Source of the DNA: Oceanimonas sp. GK1
GTDB lineage: Bacteria > Pseudomonadota > Gammaproteobacteria > Enterobacterales > Aeromonadaceae
Direction: 5' to 3'
Assembly (NCBI RefSeq): GCF_000243075.1
Contig: NC_016745.1
Location: 673,501-737,500, forward strand
DNA length: 64,000 bases
The notes below the pieces were generated by a model, which saw only the letters and a list, made by a program, of their open reading frames with translations, was not told where the DNA came from and did not search any database. Positions within the stretch are counted from its first letter, which is position 1; each line of letters begins with the position of its first letter. This document shows, in pieces, positions 29,617 to 38,120 of this stretch. Made by a program: the position numbers and the translations under genes.

Positions 29617-30011
29617 TAGAGAAATTTGGTGAACAGCAGGCGGCGAATCGGGGTTTGCCCGGCTTCCTGCAACAGCAAATCGTTGAGCCGCTGCCGGCCC
29701 TCATCGGCCAGGGCGGTACGGGCCGGCAGGGAGCGGATTTCCTGCCGGTTTTTTTCCGCCAGCAGGTCGTTGAGCGCATCCCGCAGCAACGGCATATTGT
29801 TTTCCACCAGCGGCAGCTGCTCCGGCCGTTCCAGCATCAGATCCACCGCCACCCGCACATAGCCGAGGTTTTGTCCGGAATGCTGGTAGTTGGTAATAAT
29901 GTCCGGCGTCATGGTGTAATATATGGGCCCGGCGGGCTCCGCCGCCTCTTCCTGTGCGCTGAGCGGGCCCGAGGCCGCCAGCAGCAGGCAGAAGGCAAGT
30001 AACCGAAACAT
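29610..30011 (-). CDS. FliL-like secreted or membrane-anchored protein
   Basis: 133 residues from MFRLLAF. A signal peptide or anchor (1 to about 20, ending LSAQ) is followed by YYTMTPDIITNYQHSGQNLGYVRVAVDLML, which resembles the periplasmic domain of FliL, and by a charged helical end. No flagellar genes are nearby, so it is an orphan paralogue; its role is unknown. It overlaps the end of glpG by seven bases on the opposite strand and is divergent from ubiC. Start M10 codons upstream (30041) is possible but lacks the signal peptide pattern. Confidence 0.75.
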   Translation of the reverse strand: MFRLLAFCLLLAASGPLSAQEEAAEPAGPIYYTMTPDIITNYQHSGQNLGYVRVAVDLMLERPEQLPLVENNMPLLRDALNDLLAEKNRQEIRSLPARTALADEGRQRLNDLLLQEAGQTPIRRLLFTKFLYQ

Positions 30012-30147
30012 ATGAGTCTCCGACAAAGTGAGAGCGGGCATTGTTTAAATATTTGTCGGTCCGGTCAAGTCCATCGGCCGTTTTCTGTATCATGGCCCGA
30101 AAAAGCGGTGCTGGTGTTGCCGCCGAAGCAGGACCCAATACCTTGTT

Positions 30148-30726
30148 ATGTCTTTGTCATTTCACCCCACAACCATGACGCCCAGCCTCGACAGTGACTG
30201 GCCATGGGGACATTCAGCGCCGGCGTCGCCCCTGTTGTGCGACTGGTTGTATGAACCGGGTTCGCTGACCCAGCGGCTGCGTCGTCACAGCAACGATTTT
30301 TGTGTGCGTGTGCTGGCGGAGGCGGTGCTGCGCCCGCTCACGCCGGATCAGGCGGCCCTGCTCCATACCGAACAGGGCTATTGCCGGGAGGTACTGCTGC
30401 TGTGTGACGGCGTGCCCTGGGTGTATGCCACCTCGCTGTATTCTTCTGCCACTCAGGCGGCGCTGCCGGCGCTGGGCGGGCTGGGCTCCCGGGCGCTGGG
30501 TGAGCTGATGTTCGAAGCGCCGGATCTGCAACGTACGCCGTTTGAGCTGGCGCGGCTCGACTCCAGGGCCTATCACCGTCTGGCGGCACGAGCCGGATTG
30601 ACGACTGCTGCGCCCGCCACCGGCCCCTGGGCCCGCCGCTCCGCCCTCAGCACCGGCCTGGCCCGGGTGCTGGTGACCGAACTCTTTCTGCCGGCCTCGG
30701 CTCCCTATCAGGAAACCGTATCATGA
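30148..30726 (+). CDS. ubiC: Chorismate pyruvate-lyase
   Basis: 192 residues. [19 protein letters not shown] carries the conserved Arg, LGELMFE the loop over the active site, and the C-terminal [12 protein letters not shown] the catalytic Glu. It makes 4-hydroxybenzoate and pyruvate from chorismate, the first committed ubiquinone step. Two in-frame starts are possible (30148 and 30175). It overlaps ubiA by four bases. Confidence 0.94.
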   Translation: MSLSFHPTTMTPSLDSDWPWGHSAPASPLLCDWLYEPGSLTQRLRRHSNDFCVRVLAEAVLRPLTPDQAALLHTEQGYCREVLLLCDGVPWVYATSLYSSATQAALPALGGLGSRALGELMFEAPDLQRTPFELARLDSRAYHRLAARAGLTTAAPATGPWARRSALSTGLARVLVTELFLPASAPYQETVS

Positions 30727-31595
30727 CCACGCTGACCTCTCCTTCCCGCCCGCGCTGGCGCGCCTATCTGGCCCTGGCCCGGCTCGACAAGCCCATTGGC
30801 ACCCTGCTGCTGCTGTGGCCTACCTTGTGGGCACTGTGGATTGCCGCCGGTGGGTTGCCCTCTCCCTGGCTGCTGGTGGTGTTTGTGGCCGGGGTGTTTT
30901 CCATGCGCTCCGCCGGCTGCGTGATCAACGACTATGCCGATCGCCATATCGACGGTCACGTCAAGCGCACCCATGCTCGGCCGTTGCCGGCGGGTGAGCT
31001 CACCGAGCGTCAGGCGCTGAGCTTTTTTGCCCTGCTGGTGGGCCTTTCCTTTTTACTGGTGCTGACCACCAACGCACTCACCATTGGCCTGGCCTTTGCC
31101 GGCCTGTTCTGGGCGGCGCTTTACCCCTTTATGAAGCGCTTTACGCATCTGCCCCAGCTGTTTCTGGGCATCGCCTTCTCCTGGGCCATTCCCATGGCCT
31201 TTGCCGCCCAGGCCAACAGCCTGCCCGCCGGGCTCTGGCTGCTGTTTGGCGCCAACCTGACCTGGACCGTGGCCTATGACACCATGTATGCCATGGTGGA
31301 CAGGGACGACGACCTCAAGATAGGAGTGAAGTCCACCGCCATTCTGTTTGGCCGGCGCGACAAGCTGATCGTCGGCCTGCTGCAGCTGGTTACCCTGCTG
31401 CTGCTGGTGGCCGCGGGCCGGGTATTTGAACTGGCCGCGCCCTTTTACTGGGGCCTGCTGGCGGCCGCCGGGCTGTTTGTGTATCAGCAGCGGCTGATCC
31501 GCGATCGGGAGCGCATGCCCTGTTTTCGTGCCTTTCTCAACAACAACTACGCCGGCATGGCGGTTTTCGCCGGCCTGGTGCTGGCGCTGTGGTAA
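30723..31595 (+). CDS. ubiA: 4-hydroxybenzoate octaprenyltransferase
   Basis: 290 residues, an integral membrane prenyltransferase. The two metal-diphosphate motifs are [15 protein letters not shown] (69-83) and [16 protein letters not shown] (about 189-204). It attaches the polyprenyl tail to 4-hydroxybenzoate. Coupled to ubiC. In E. coli plsB, dgkA and lexA follow; here lexA follows directly. Confidence 0.97.
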   Translation: MTTLTSPSRPRWRAYLALARLDKPIGTLLLLWPTLWALWIAAGGLPSPWLLVVFVAGVFSMRSAGCVINDYADRHIDGHVKRTHARPLPAGELTERQALSFFALLVGLSFLLVLTTNALTIGLAFAGLFWAALYPFMKRFTHLPQLFLGIAFSWAIPMAFAAQANSLPAGLWLLFGANLTWTVAYDTMYAMVDRDDDLKIGVKSTAILFGRRDKLIVGLLQLVTLLLLVAAGRVFELAAPFYWGLLAAAGLFVYQQRLIRDRERMPCFRAFLNNNYAGMAVFAGLVLALW

Positions 31596-31609
31596 CCAGG
31601 CGGATAGGT

Positions 31610-31645
31610 GAGCCTGAACAGGGAGGTACTTGCAGCGTGTCGGGA
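31610..31645 (+). repeat. Dispersed intergenic repeat, partial copy E
   Basis: Only the conserved right-hand half is present (CAGGGAGGTACTTGCAGCG then TGTCGGG), closest to copy D at 57175. The hairpin half is missing. It lies between ubiA and lexA. Confidence 0.55.
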
Positions 31646-31718
31646 AGTTGCCCCTTTATTCAACCTTCACTATGTCTGCAGACGGGGTGAGGCTTTGGGG
31701 CTTGCTCTGGACTCATTA

Positions 31719-31734
31719 CTGGATATACTGACAG
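31719..31734 (+). promoter_or_regulatory. LexA box 1 upstream of lexA
   Basis: CTGGATATACTGACAG fits CTG-N10-CAG. It lies 20 bp before box 2, the same spacing as the paired E. coli lexA operators. Confidence 0.8.
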
Positions 31735-31738
31735 TTAA

Positions 31739-31754
31739 CTGTATAAACAGACAG
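31739..31754 (+). promoter_or_regulatory. LexA box 2 upstream of lexA
   Basis: CTGTATAAACAGACAG matches CTGT-N8-ACAG exactly and ends 8 bp before the lexA ATG, where LexA would block expression of its own gene. Confidence 0.88.
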
Positions 31755-31762
31755 GTTTCATC

Positions 31763-32377
31763 ATGAAGGCCCTTACTCCCCGCCAGTCTCAGGTGCTGGA
31801 CATCATCAAGGAACACATTCAGCAAACCGGCATGCCCCCCACCCGGGTGGAAATTGCCAAGGTGCTGGGTTTCAAATCCGCCAATGCGGCGGAAGAGCAC
31901 CTCAAGGCGCTGGCCAAAAAGGGCGTGATTGAAATCATGCCCGGCACCTCCCGGGGCATTCGCCTGGCCGGCGAGGAAGCGGAAGAAGAGCAGGGCCTGC
32001 CGCTGGTGGGCAGAGTGGCCGCCGGTGAGCCGATACTGGCCCAGCAGCACATTGAAAGCCATTACCGTCTCGATCCCGGCCTGTTTCACCCCTCGGCGGA
32101 CTTTCTGCTGCGGGTACAGGGCATGAGCATGAAGAATATCGGCATCATGGACGGCGACCTGCTGGCGGTGCACAAGACCCAGGAGGCCCGCAACGGCCAG
32201 GTGGTGGTGGCGCGGCTCGACGACGAAGTGACCGTCAAACGCTTTCAACGCAAGGGCAGCAAGGTCAGCTTGCTTCCCGAGAACGAGGAATTGTCGCCCA
32301 TCGAGGTGGATCTGCGCACCCAGGAGCTGATTATTGAAGGCCTGGCCGTGGGCGTCATCCGTAACGGCGATTTCTGA
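31763..32377 (+). CDS. lexA: SOS response repressor LexA
   Basis: 204 residues. The N-terminal winged helix ([35 protein letters not shown]) binds DNA. The self-cleavage bond is Ala87-Gly88 in VAAGEP, with Ser122 in [10 protein letters not shown] and Lys159 in EVTVKRF as catalytic dyad (E. coli 84/85, 119, 156). It represses SOS genes until RecA filaments trigger cleavage. Two operators lie just upstream. In E. coli dinF follows in the operon; here the cox cluster intervenes. Confidence 0.98.
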   Translation: MKALTPRQSQVLDIIKEHIQQTGMPPTRVEIAKVLGFKSANAAEEHLKALAKKGVIEIMPGTSRGIRLAGEEAEEEQGLPLVGRVAAGEPILAQQHIESHYRLDPGLFHPSADFLLRVQGMSMKNIGIMDGDLLAVHKTQEARNGQVVVARLDDEVTVKRFQRKGSKVSLLPENEELSPIEVDLRTQELIIEGLAVGVIRNGDF

Positions 32378-32421
32378 AAGAACCCCTTGTTCTGGCAGGC
32401 CGGCCCCTTCAGGCTGGCCTG

Positions 32422-32480
32422 CCAGTCCCCAGTCCCCAGTCCCCAGTCCCCAGTCCCCAGTCCCCAGTCCCCAGTCCCCA
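32422..32480. repeat. Heptamer tandem repeat after lexA
   Basis: Eight AGT-bearing units of period 7 (CAGTCCC), with AGT at 32424, 32431, 32438 and so on to 32473. No interruption. The period and C-richness resemble the array split by the IS3-family element near 22.1 kb. Confidence 0.92.
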
Positions 32481-32524
32481 TTTCTTTATATTTTACATTT
32501 CCTTAACTGCTGCTTTACTTAGAG

Positions 32525-32559
32525 TCAGCCGAATGGAAGGGATGCGGTCGTTCGGCTGA
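32525..32559 (+). promoter_or_regulatory. Inverted repeat in the leader of the cytochrome oxidase genes
   Basis: Arms TCAGCCGAA and TTCGGCTGA (9 bp, perfect) separated by 17 bases, ending 43 bp before coxB. It may be an operator or an RNA hairpin; the sequence cannot decide. Confidence 0.5.
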
Positions 32560-32602
32560 TACCGATGCCCAATTCAAGTGCTCCGGTTTACAGGACGAAA
32601 CG

Positions 32603-33736
32603 ATGGGGGTGCACGTGAAGCCGATTTTGCTGCTGTTGTCCTTGCTGACAACCCTGCCCGTGGGGGCGCAAACCCGCCTCAACATGACCGAAGGGGTCAC
32701 CGAAATCAGCCAGAAGGTGTATGGCCTGCACATGACCATTCTCACCATCTGTGCGGTGATCGGCCTGCTGGTATTCGGGGTCATGTTCTGGGCCATTATT
32801 CACCACCGCAAGTCCAAGGGGGCCCGGGCGGCCCAGTTTCACGAAAGCACCAAAGTTGAAATTCTCTGGACCCTGGTTCCCTTTCTGATCCTGATTGCCA
32901 TGGCCATTCCCGCCACCAACACCCTGGTGGCGATGGAAGATGCCTCCGAGTCGGATCTGACTGTACAGATCACCGGCTCCCAGTGGAAATGGCATTACCG
33001 CTATTTTGACGAAGAGGTGGAGTTTTACAGCCTGCTGGCCACCCTGCCGCAACAAATCAGCGGCCAGGTGGGCAAGGGCGAAAACTACCTGCTGGAAGTG
33101 GATTATCCCCTGGTGCTGCCCACGGATCGCAAGGTGCGTTTTCTGATCACCTCCGACGACGTCATTCACTCCTGGTGGGTGCCGGCCTTTGCGGTGAAAA
33201 AGGATGCCATCCCCGGCTTTATTAACGAGGCCTGGACCCGCATTGATCAGCCCGGCCTGTATCGCGGCCAGTGCGCCGAGCTGTGCGGCAAGGATCATGG
33301 CTTTATGCCCATCGTGGTGGATGCCCGTACCCCCGAGGAGTTTGACGGCTGGCTGGCGCAGATCAAGGCCGAGCAGACCGCCGCCAAAGCCGCCGAGCAG
33401 GAACTGTTGGCCATGGACATGAGCATGGACGAGCTGATGAGCCTGGGTGAGCAGGTGTATCAACGGGCCTGTGCCGCCTGTCACCAAGCCAGTGGCGAAG
33501 GCATTCCCGGCGCCTTTCCGGGGCTCAAGGGCAGCGAAATGGTGCTGAACGACAGGGCGGCCCATATCGATATCGTGTTGCACGGCAAGGCGGGCACCGC
33601 CATGCAGAGCTTTGACAAGCAGCTGGCGCTCAAGGAGCTGGCGGCGGTGATCACCTATGAACGCAATGCCTGGGGCAACGATACCGGGGACCTGGTGCAA
33701 CCCAGGGACATTCACCAGGCCAGACAGGGACAATAG
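32603..33736 (+). CDS. coxB: Cytochrome c oxidase subunit II with fused cytochrome c domain
   Basis: 377 residues: signal peptide (about 1-22), two membrane helices (about 45-67 and 87-110), then the cupredoxin domain with CuA ligands His189, Cys224, Cys228, His232 and Met235. The C-terminal extension (from about 275) is a class I cytochrome c with CAACH at 290-294 and a likely axial Met334. It takes electrons from cytochrome c and passes them to subunit I. The fused haem domain is the caa3-like arrangement. First gene of the cox cluster. Confidence 0.96.
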   Translation: MGVHVKPILLLLSLLTTLPVGAQTRLNMTEGVTEISQKVYGLHMTILTICAVIGLLVFGVMFWAIIHHRKSKGARAAQFHESTKVEILWTLVPFLILIAMAIPATNTLVAMEDASESDLTVQITGSQWKWHYRYFDEEVEFYSLLATLPQQISGQVGKGENYLLEVDYPLVLPTDRKVRFLITSDDVIHSWWVPAFAVKKDAIPGFINEAWTRIDQPGLYRGQCAELCGKDHGFMPIVVDARTPEEFDGWLAQIKAEQTAAKAAEQELLAMDMSMDELMSLGEQVYQRACAACHQASGEGIPGAFPGLKGSEMVLNDRAAHIDIVLHGKAGTAMQSFDKQLALKELAAVITYERNAWGNDTGDLVQPRDIHQARQGQ

Positions 33737-33745
33737 GGGGCTGTG

Positions 33746-35347
33746 ATGGCACAGATGGATCGCACGGAGACCGCGGACATTCACCTGGTGGAAGATCATC
33801 ACCACGGCCCTGCCAGGGGCATTGGCCGCTGGCTGTTTACCACCAACCACAAGGACATCGGCACCCTGTATCTGCTGTTCAGCCTGACCATGTTCCTGCT
33901 GGGCGGCGCCATGGCCATGGTGATTCGGGCGGAACTGTTTCAGCCCGGGCTGCAACTGGTGGAGCCCAATTTCTTCAACCAGATGACCACCATGCACGGC
34001 CTGATCATGGTGTTCGGCGCCGTGATGCCGGCCTTTGTGGGGCTGGCCAACTGGATGATCCCCATGATGATCGGCGCCCCCGACATGGCGCTGCCGCGCA
34101 TGAACAACTGGAGTTTCTGGATACTGCCCTTTGCCTTTGTGCTGATGCTGAGCTCGCTGTTTGTGCTCGGCGGCGGCCCCAACTTCGGCTGGACCTTCTA
34201 TGCGCCGCTGTCCACCACCTATGGCCCCGACAGTACCGCCCTGTTCGTGTTCGCCATTCATATCATGGGCATCAGCTCCATCATGGGCGCGATCAACGTG
34301 ATTGTTACCATCTGGAACCTTCGTGCGCCGGGCATGAGCTGGATGAAGCTGCCGCTGTTCTGCTGGACCTGGCTGATTACCGCCTTCTTGCTGATCGCGG
34401 TGATGCCGGTGCTGGCCGGCGCCGTGACCATGGTGCTGACCGACAAGTATTTCGGCACCAGCTTCTTTGAGGCGGCCGGGGGCGGGGATCCGGTGCTGTT
34501 CCAGCATATCTTCTGGTTCTTCGGCCACCCCGAGGTGTACATCATGATACTGCCGAGTTTCGGCATTATCTCGGCCATAGTGCCGGCCTTCAGCCGCAAG
34601 CGGCTGTTTGGTTATGCCTCCATGGTATACGCCACCGCCTCCATTGCCGGGCTCAGCTTTCTGGTGTGGGCCCACCACATGTTTACCGTGGGCATGCCGG
34701 TGGCGGCGGAGCTGTTTTTTATGTATTGCACCATGCTGATCTCGGTGCCCACCGGGGTCAAGGTGTTCAACTGGGTGGCCACCATGTGGCGGGGCTCGAT
34801 CAGCTTTGAGGTGCCCATGCTGTTCGCCCTGGCCTTTATCGTGCTGTTTACCATCGGCGGTTTCAGCGGCCTGATGCTGGCCATTACCCCGGCCGACTTC
34901 CAGTATCACGACACCTACTTTGTGGTGGCCCACTTCCACTATGTGCTGGTGTCCGGCGCCATCTTTTCGATCATGGCAGCGGCCTATTACTGGATGCCCA
35001 AATGGACCGGCCACATGTTTGACGAGCGGCTGGCCAAGTGGCACTTCTGGTGCTCCTTGGTGTCGGTCAATGTGTTGTTCTTTCCCATGCATTTCCTAGG
35101 GCTGGGCGGTATGCCTCGGCGGATTCCCGACTATTCGCTGCAGTTTGCCGACATCAATGCCCTGGTCAGCCTCGGCGGCTTCGCCTTTGGTCTGTCCCAG
35201 CTGATTTTCGTGGTGGTGCTGGTGAAGTGCATTCGTGGCGGCGAGCGGGCCGAGGCCAAACCCTGGGACGGTGCCGAAGGGCTGGAGTGGACAGTGCCGT
35301 CGCCGGCGCCCTACCACACCTTTGAAACGCCCCCCGAGGTGAAATAA
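33746..35347 (+). CDS. coxA: Cytochrome c oxidase subunit I
   Basis: 533 residues with twelve membrane helices. Conserved pieces include FTTNHKDIGTLYLLF, the haem-ligand His in MTTMHGLIMVFGAVMP, WFFGHPEVYIMILPSFGI (CuB His and the cross-linked Tyr) and VVAHFHYVLVSGAIF. It holds haem a, haem a3 and CuB and reduces oxygen while pumping protons. I chose the ATG at 33746, spaced correctly from GGGGG; a GTG one codon upstream is possible. It overlaps ctaG by one base. Confidence 0.97.
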   Translation: MAQMDRTETADIHLVEDHHHGPARGIGRWLFTTNHKDIGTLYLLFSLTMFLLGGAMAMVIRAELFQPGLQLVEPNFFNQMTTMHGLIMVFGAVMPAFVGLANWMIPMMIGAPDMALPRMNNWSFWILPFAFVLMLSSLFVLGGGPNFGWTFYAPLSTTYGPDSTALFVFAIHIMGISSIMGAINVIVTIWNLRAPGMSWMKLPLFCWTWLITAFLLIAVMPVLAGAVTMVLTDKYFGTSFFEAAGGGDPVLFQHIFWFFGHPEVYIMILPSFGIISAIVPAFSRKRLFGYASMVYATASIAGLSFLVWAHHMFTVGMPVAAELFFMYCTMLISVPTGVKVFNWVATMWRGSISFEVPMLFALAFIVLFTIGGFSGLMLAITPADFQYHDTYFVVAHFHYVLVSGAIFSIMAAAYYWMPKWTGHMFDERLAKWHFWCSLVSVNVLFFPMHFLGLGGMPRRIPDYSLQFADINALVSLGGFAFGLSQLIFVVVLVKCIRGGERAEAKPWDGAEGLEWTVPSPAPYHTFETPPEVK

Positions 35348-35874
35348 TGGACGCCGTCCGAAAAGCCAGAAACCTGGGGCTGGTGGCGGTGGCCATGTTT
35401 GGCTTTGGTTTTGCGCTGGTGCCCCTGTATGACGTGTTTTGCGACATTACCGGGCTCAACGGCAAGACCGAGGGGACGGCGGCGGCGGCGGCTCAGAGCG
35501 TGGACCGGCAGCGGCAGGTCACGGTGGAGTTTGTCACTTACCAGCGGACCGGTCTGGGCGGCGAGTTTTCGCCCTCGGTGCGGCGGCTGCGGGTACACCC
35601 GGGAGAGATGCACCGGGTTGACTTCACCGTCACCAATCCGGGAGTGGACAGCCGGGTGCTGCGGGCCATTCCCTCGGTGTCGCCGGGACGGGCGGCGGGG
35701 TATCTGCGCAAGACCGAGTGTTTCTGCTTTGAGGAACAGCCGCTGGATGGCCGGGCGAGCGCGGTGATGCCGATGAGCTTTTACGTGGACGAGGCCCTGC
35801 CCGCCGACATTGAAGTGTTCACCCTGTCCTACACCCTTTACGACATCAGCGAGCAGGCGGCCGGGCAAGGCTGA
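35347..35874 (+). CDS. ctaG: Cytochrome c oxidase assembly protein CtaG/Cox11
   Basis: 175 residues: one N-terminal membrane helix (about 9-28) and a periplasmic immunoglobulin-like domain with the copper-binding CFCF motif in KTECFCFEEQ. MSFYVDEALP is typical of the family. It delivers copper to the CuB site of subunit I. A further cysteine follows the helix in YDVFCDITG. Confidence 0.96.
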   Translation: MDAVRKARNLGLVAVAMFGFGFALVPLYDVFCDITGLNGKTEGTAAAAAQSVDRQRQVTVEFVTYQRTGLGGEFSPSVRRLRVHPGEMHRVDFTVTNPGVDSRVLRAIPSVSPGRAAGYLRKTECFCFEEQPLDGRASAVMPMSFYVDEALPADIEVFTLSYTLYDISEQAAGQG

Positions 35875-35887
35875 CAAGGAGGCGAGC

Positions 35888-36757
35888 ATGGCGGTCAAAA
35901 CGGAAAAATATTATGTGCCGGCACAAAGCCCCTGGCCCGTGGTGGGGGCGCTGGGGCTGTTTCTGCTGGCTGCGGGGGCGGGCATGTGGGCCGCGGGCAT
36001 TGCCGGTATTGCCGGGCCCGTGGTGTTTGCCGCCGGCACCCTGGTGATGACCATCATGCTGTTCGGCTGGTTTTCCAACGTGATCAGCGAGTCCCATCAG
36101 GGCCTGTACAGCGACCAGATGGACCGCTCCTTTCGCCAGGGCATGACCTGGTTCATCTTCTCGGAAGTGATGTTCTTCGGCGCCTTTTTTGGCGCCCTGT
36201 TTTATGCCCGGGTGCTGGCGGTGCCCTGGCTCGGCGGCGCCGGCAACAACGCCATGACCCATGAAGTGCTGTGGCCCGAATTCAATGCGGTCTGGCCCCT
36301 GCTGACCACCCCGGGGGGCATGGAAACCACCGCCATGGGCTGGCTGGGACTGCCCCTGGTCAACACCATCATACTGCTGACCTCGTCGGTTACGGTGCAT
36401 GCCGCTCATCTGGCGCTGTTGCAGGAGCAACGCGACCGGCTCAAGGTCTGGCTGGGGGCCACCGTGCTGCTGGGGCTGCTGTTCCTGTCATTGCAGATTT
36501 GGGAATACGTGCACGCCTATCAGGATCTGGGGCTGCGGCTCGATTCGGGCATTTACGGCAATACCTTCTTTCTGCTCACCGGTTTTCACGGTGCCCACGT
36601 GACCCTGGGCACCCTGATGTTGTTCATCATGTGGCTGCGCGTCAACAAGGGGCATTTTACCCCGGCCCAGCACTTCGGCTTTCAGGCCAGCAGTTGGTAC
36701 TGGCACTTTGTAGACGTGGTGTGGCTGTGCCTGTTTGTGTTTGTCTATATTTTGTAA
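35888..36757 (+). CDS. coxC: Cytochrome c oxidase subunit III
   Basis: 289 residues from the ATG at 35888, which is preceded by AAGGAGG. Seven membrane helices with FRQGMTWFIFSEVMFFGAFF, the MNNxILLTSS-type segment VNTIILLTSSVTVHAAHLAL and GFHGAHVTLGTLML. The C-terminus ends in SWYWHFVDVVWLCLFVFVYI. It stabilises subunit I and its proton uptake. A longer frame to 35810 overlaps ctaG and lacks a match. Confidence 0.97.
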   Translation: MAVKTEKYYVPAQSPWPVVGALGLFLLAAGAGMWAAGIAGIAGPVVFAAGTLVMTIMLFGWFSNVISESHQGLYSDQMDRSFRQGMTWFIFSEVMFFGAFFGALFYARVLAVPWLGGAGNNAMTHEVLWPEFNAVWPLLTTPGGMETTAMGWLGLPLVNTIILLTSSVTVHAAHLALLQEQRDRLKVWLGATVLLGLLFLSLQIWEYVHAYQDLGLRLDSGIYGNTFFLLTGFHGAHVTLGTLMLFIMWLRVNKGHFTPAQHFGFQASSWYWHFVDVVWLCLFVFVYIL

Positions 36758-36775
36758 GGGCCTGAATGAGGCTCC

Positions 36776-36991
36776 TTATGGTGTTGGGTTGGGCGTCAGC
36801 AGGCCGGTGGCCAGGGCGAGGATCAGCAGCCCCACGATGATCGCGGCCAGCCAGAGGCGGCGGCCGATGTAACGGGCCATCAAGGCCGGGTCCTGCCGGT
36901 GCAGTATGGCCCGCAAGCCCAGCATCAGGTTCCCGATCATCAGCAATAACAGCAGCACTATCAGCAGTTTGAGCAGCATGGTTGAACGCAT
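36776..36991 (-). CDS. Small two-helix membrane protein, DUF2909-like
   Basis: 71 residues (or 67 from the ATG at 36979). Two hydrophobic helices (about 6-26 and 46-66) flank a short basic loop with HRQDPALMARYIGRRLW. It resembles the DUF2909 proteins encoded within cytochrome oxidase clusters. It is on the strand opposite to all cox genes, ending 18 bp from coxC. Role unknown; an assembly or accessory part is plausible. Confidence 0.72.
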   Translation of the reverse strand: MRSTMLLKLLIVLLLLLMIGNLMLGLRAILHRQDPALMARYIGRRLWLAAIIVGLLILALATGLLTPNPTP

Positions 36992-37000
36992 GACAGAAGG

Positions 37001-37684
37001 ATGGACGCCTTGAGTATAGGTAAACGCGGCGGATTACTGGTGCTGACCGCAGTCATGACCGGCCTGATGGTGTTCATGGGCATGTGGCAGTTGTCTCGGG
37101 CCGATGAAAAACGCCGGTTGTTACAGGAGTGGAAGCAGCGCAGCCAGATCGAGCTGGAGTTGAAGGAAGCGCTGGCCATGCAAAGCCCTTTTGGCTACCG
37201 GCTGCGGGTGGGTGGCGTCTTTCTGGCCGGGGGCGAGCTGTTTCTCGACAATCAGATTGAACAGGGCCGGCCCGGTTACCGGCTGATCCGCCCGCTGCAG
37301 ACGCCCCAGGGGTTGCTGGCGGTGGACTGGGGCTGGCTGCCGGCGGGTGAGGATCGCCGGCAGTTGCCGCAGGTTGAAATCCTTGATGACACCCCGGTGT
37401 TGGTGAGTGGCGCACTGGTGCGACCCTGGCAGCCGCCCCTGTCCCTGGGCGGTGGAGAGCCGGACCCTCAGTCCCGGCGTATTGCCAGCCTGGCCCCTGA
37501 ACTGCTGGCCAGCCGCTGGGGGCAGCCGGTACTGCCCATGGTGCTGAAAACCGATATGGATACCGGTGGCTGGCAGCCGGTGGTGATGGGGCCGGAAAAG
37601 CACCTGGGCTACGCAGTGCAGTGGTTTGCAATGACCGCCGCCATTTGGCTGGCGGCCTGGTGGTGGAACGGGAGGCGGGAATGA
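37001..37684 (+). CDS. SURF1 family cytochrome oxidase assembly protein
   Basis: 227 residues with a membrane helix at each end (about 11-29 and 207-223). The periplasmic middle has LDNQIEQGRPGYRLIRPLQTP, VDWGWLPAG and GPEKHLGYAVQWFAM, all SURF1 hallmarks. The family helps insert haem a into subunit I. Stop and next start overlap as ATGA. Confidence 0.94.
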   Translation: MDALSIGKRGGLLVLTAVMTGLMVFMGMWQLSRADEKRRLLQEWKQRSQIELELKEALAMQSPFGYRLRVGGVFLAGGELFLDNQIEQGRPGYRLIRPLQTPQGLLAVDWGWLPAGEDRRQLPQVEILDDTPVLVSGALVRPWQPPLSLGGGEPDPQSRRIASLAPELLASRWGQPVLPMVLKTDMDTGGWQPVVMGPEKHLGYAVQWFAMTAAIWLAAWWWNGRRE

Positions 37685-38112
37685 CACATAAACCGGTATG
37701 GGCATTACTGGGGGTTTTTCTGCTGCCACTGGCGCTGGCCTGGCTGGTGCTGGAGCAGGGCTGGTTCAGCGCCGGCACCCGGGGGCATGGCGAATGGGTG
37801 GAAGGGCATATCGACCCGGCAACCCAGTGGCGGCTGGTGCTGGCCACCGAAACAGACTGTGACTACTGCGGCCCGGCCGAGCAGCTGCTCAATAACCTGG
37901 ACCTGGCCCTGGGCCGGGACGGAGAGCGGGTCAGTGTGGTGCAGCAGCCTGCCGCCGGGCCCCTGGAAGCGGGCTTTGTCTATATTGCCGATCCGCCGGG
38001 CCTGTTGATCATGCGTTACCCCCTGGCGGGGGATGAGCAGCAGAACGTCAATACCGGCAGATTGTTGCTGCAGGATCTGCGGCGCCTGCTCAAGTATTCC
38101 CGGGCCGGGTAG
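37681..38112 (+). CDS. Membrane-anchored thioredoxin-like protein of the cox cluster, function unknown
   Basis: 143 residues. One N-terminal helix (about 6-26) is followed by a periplasmic domain with a CxxC pair in TETDCDYCGPAEQLL and a C-terminal LLLQDLRRLLKYS. The layout resembles a short thioredoxin fold, but no family is certain. It lies between SURF1 and ctaA and overlaps SURF1 by four bases, so it is probably translated with the assembly genes. It might handle copper or the disulfide state of subunit II; that is inference. Confidence 0.75.
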   Translation: MTHKPVWALLGVFLLPLALAWLVLEQGWFSAGTRGHGEWVEGHIDPATQWRLVLATETDCDYCGPAEQLLNNLDLALGRDGERVSVVQQPAAGPLEAGFVYIADPPGLLIMRYPLAGDEQQNVNTGRLLLQDLRRLLKYSRAG

Positions 38113-38120
38113 GGGGCAGC

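Noticed and set aside
32422..32480. Possible CRISPR array
   Set aside because: Pure 7-bp head-to-tail units with no spacers; the same holds for 22132-22154 and 23411-23450, and no cas genes are present.
32588..35092. An 834-residue open frame on the minus strand
   Set aside because: It is antisense to coxB and coxA, is full of His, Gln and Gly runs, has no recognisable fold, and arises from high GC at the third codon position.
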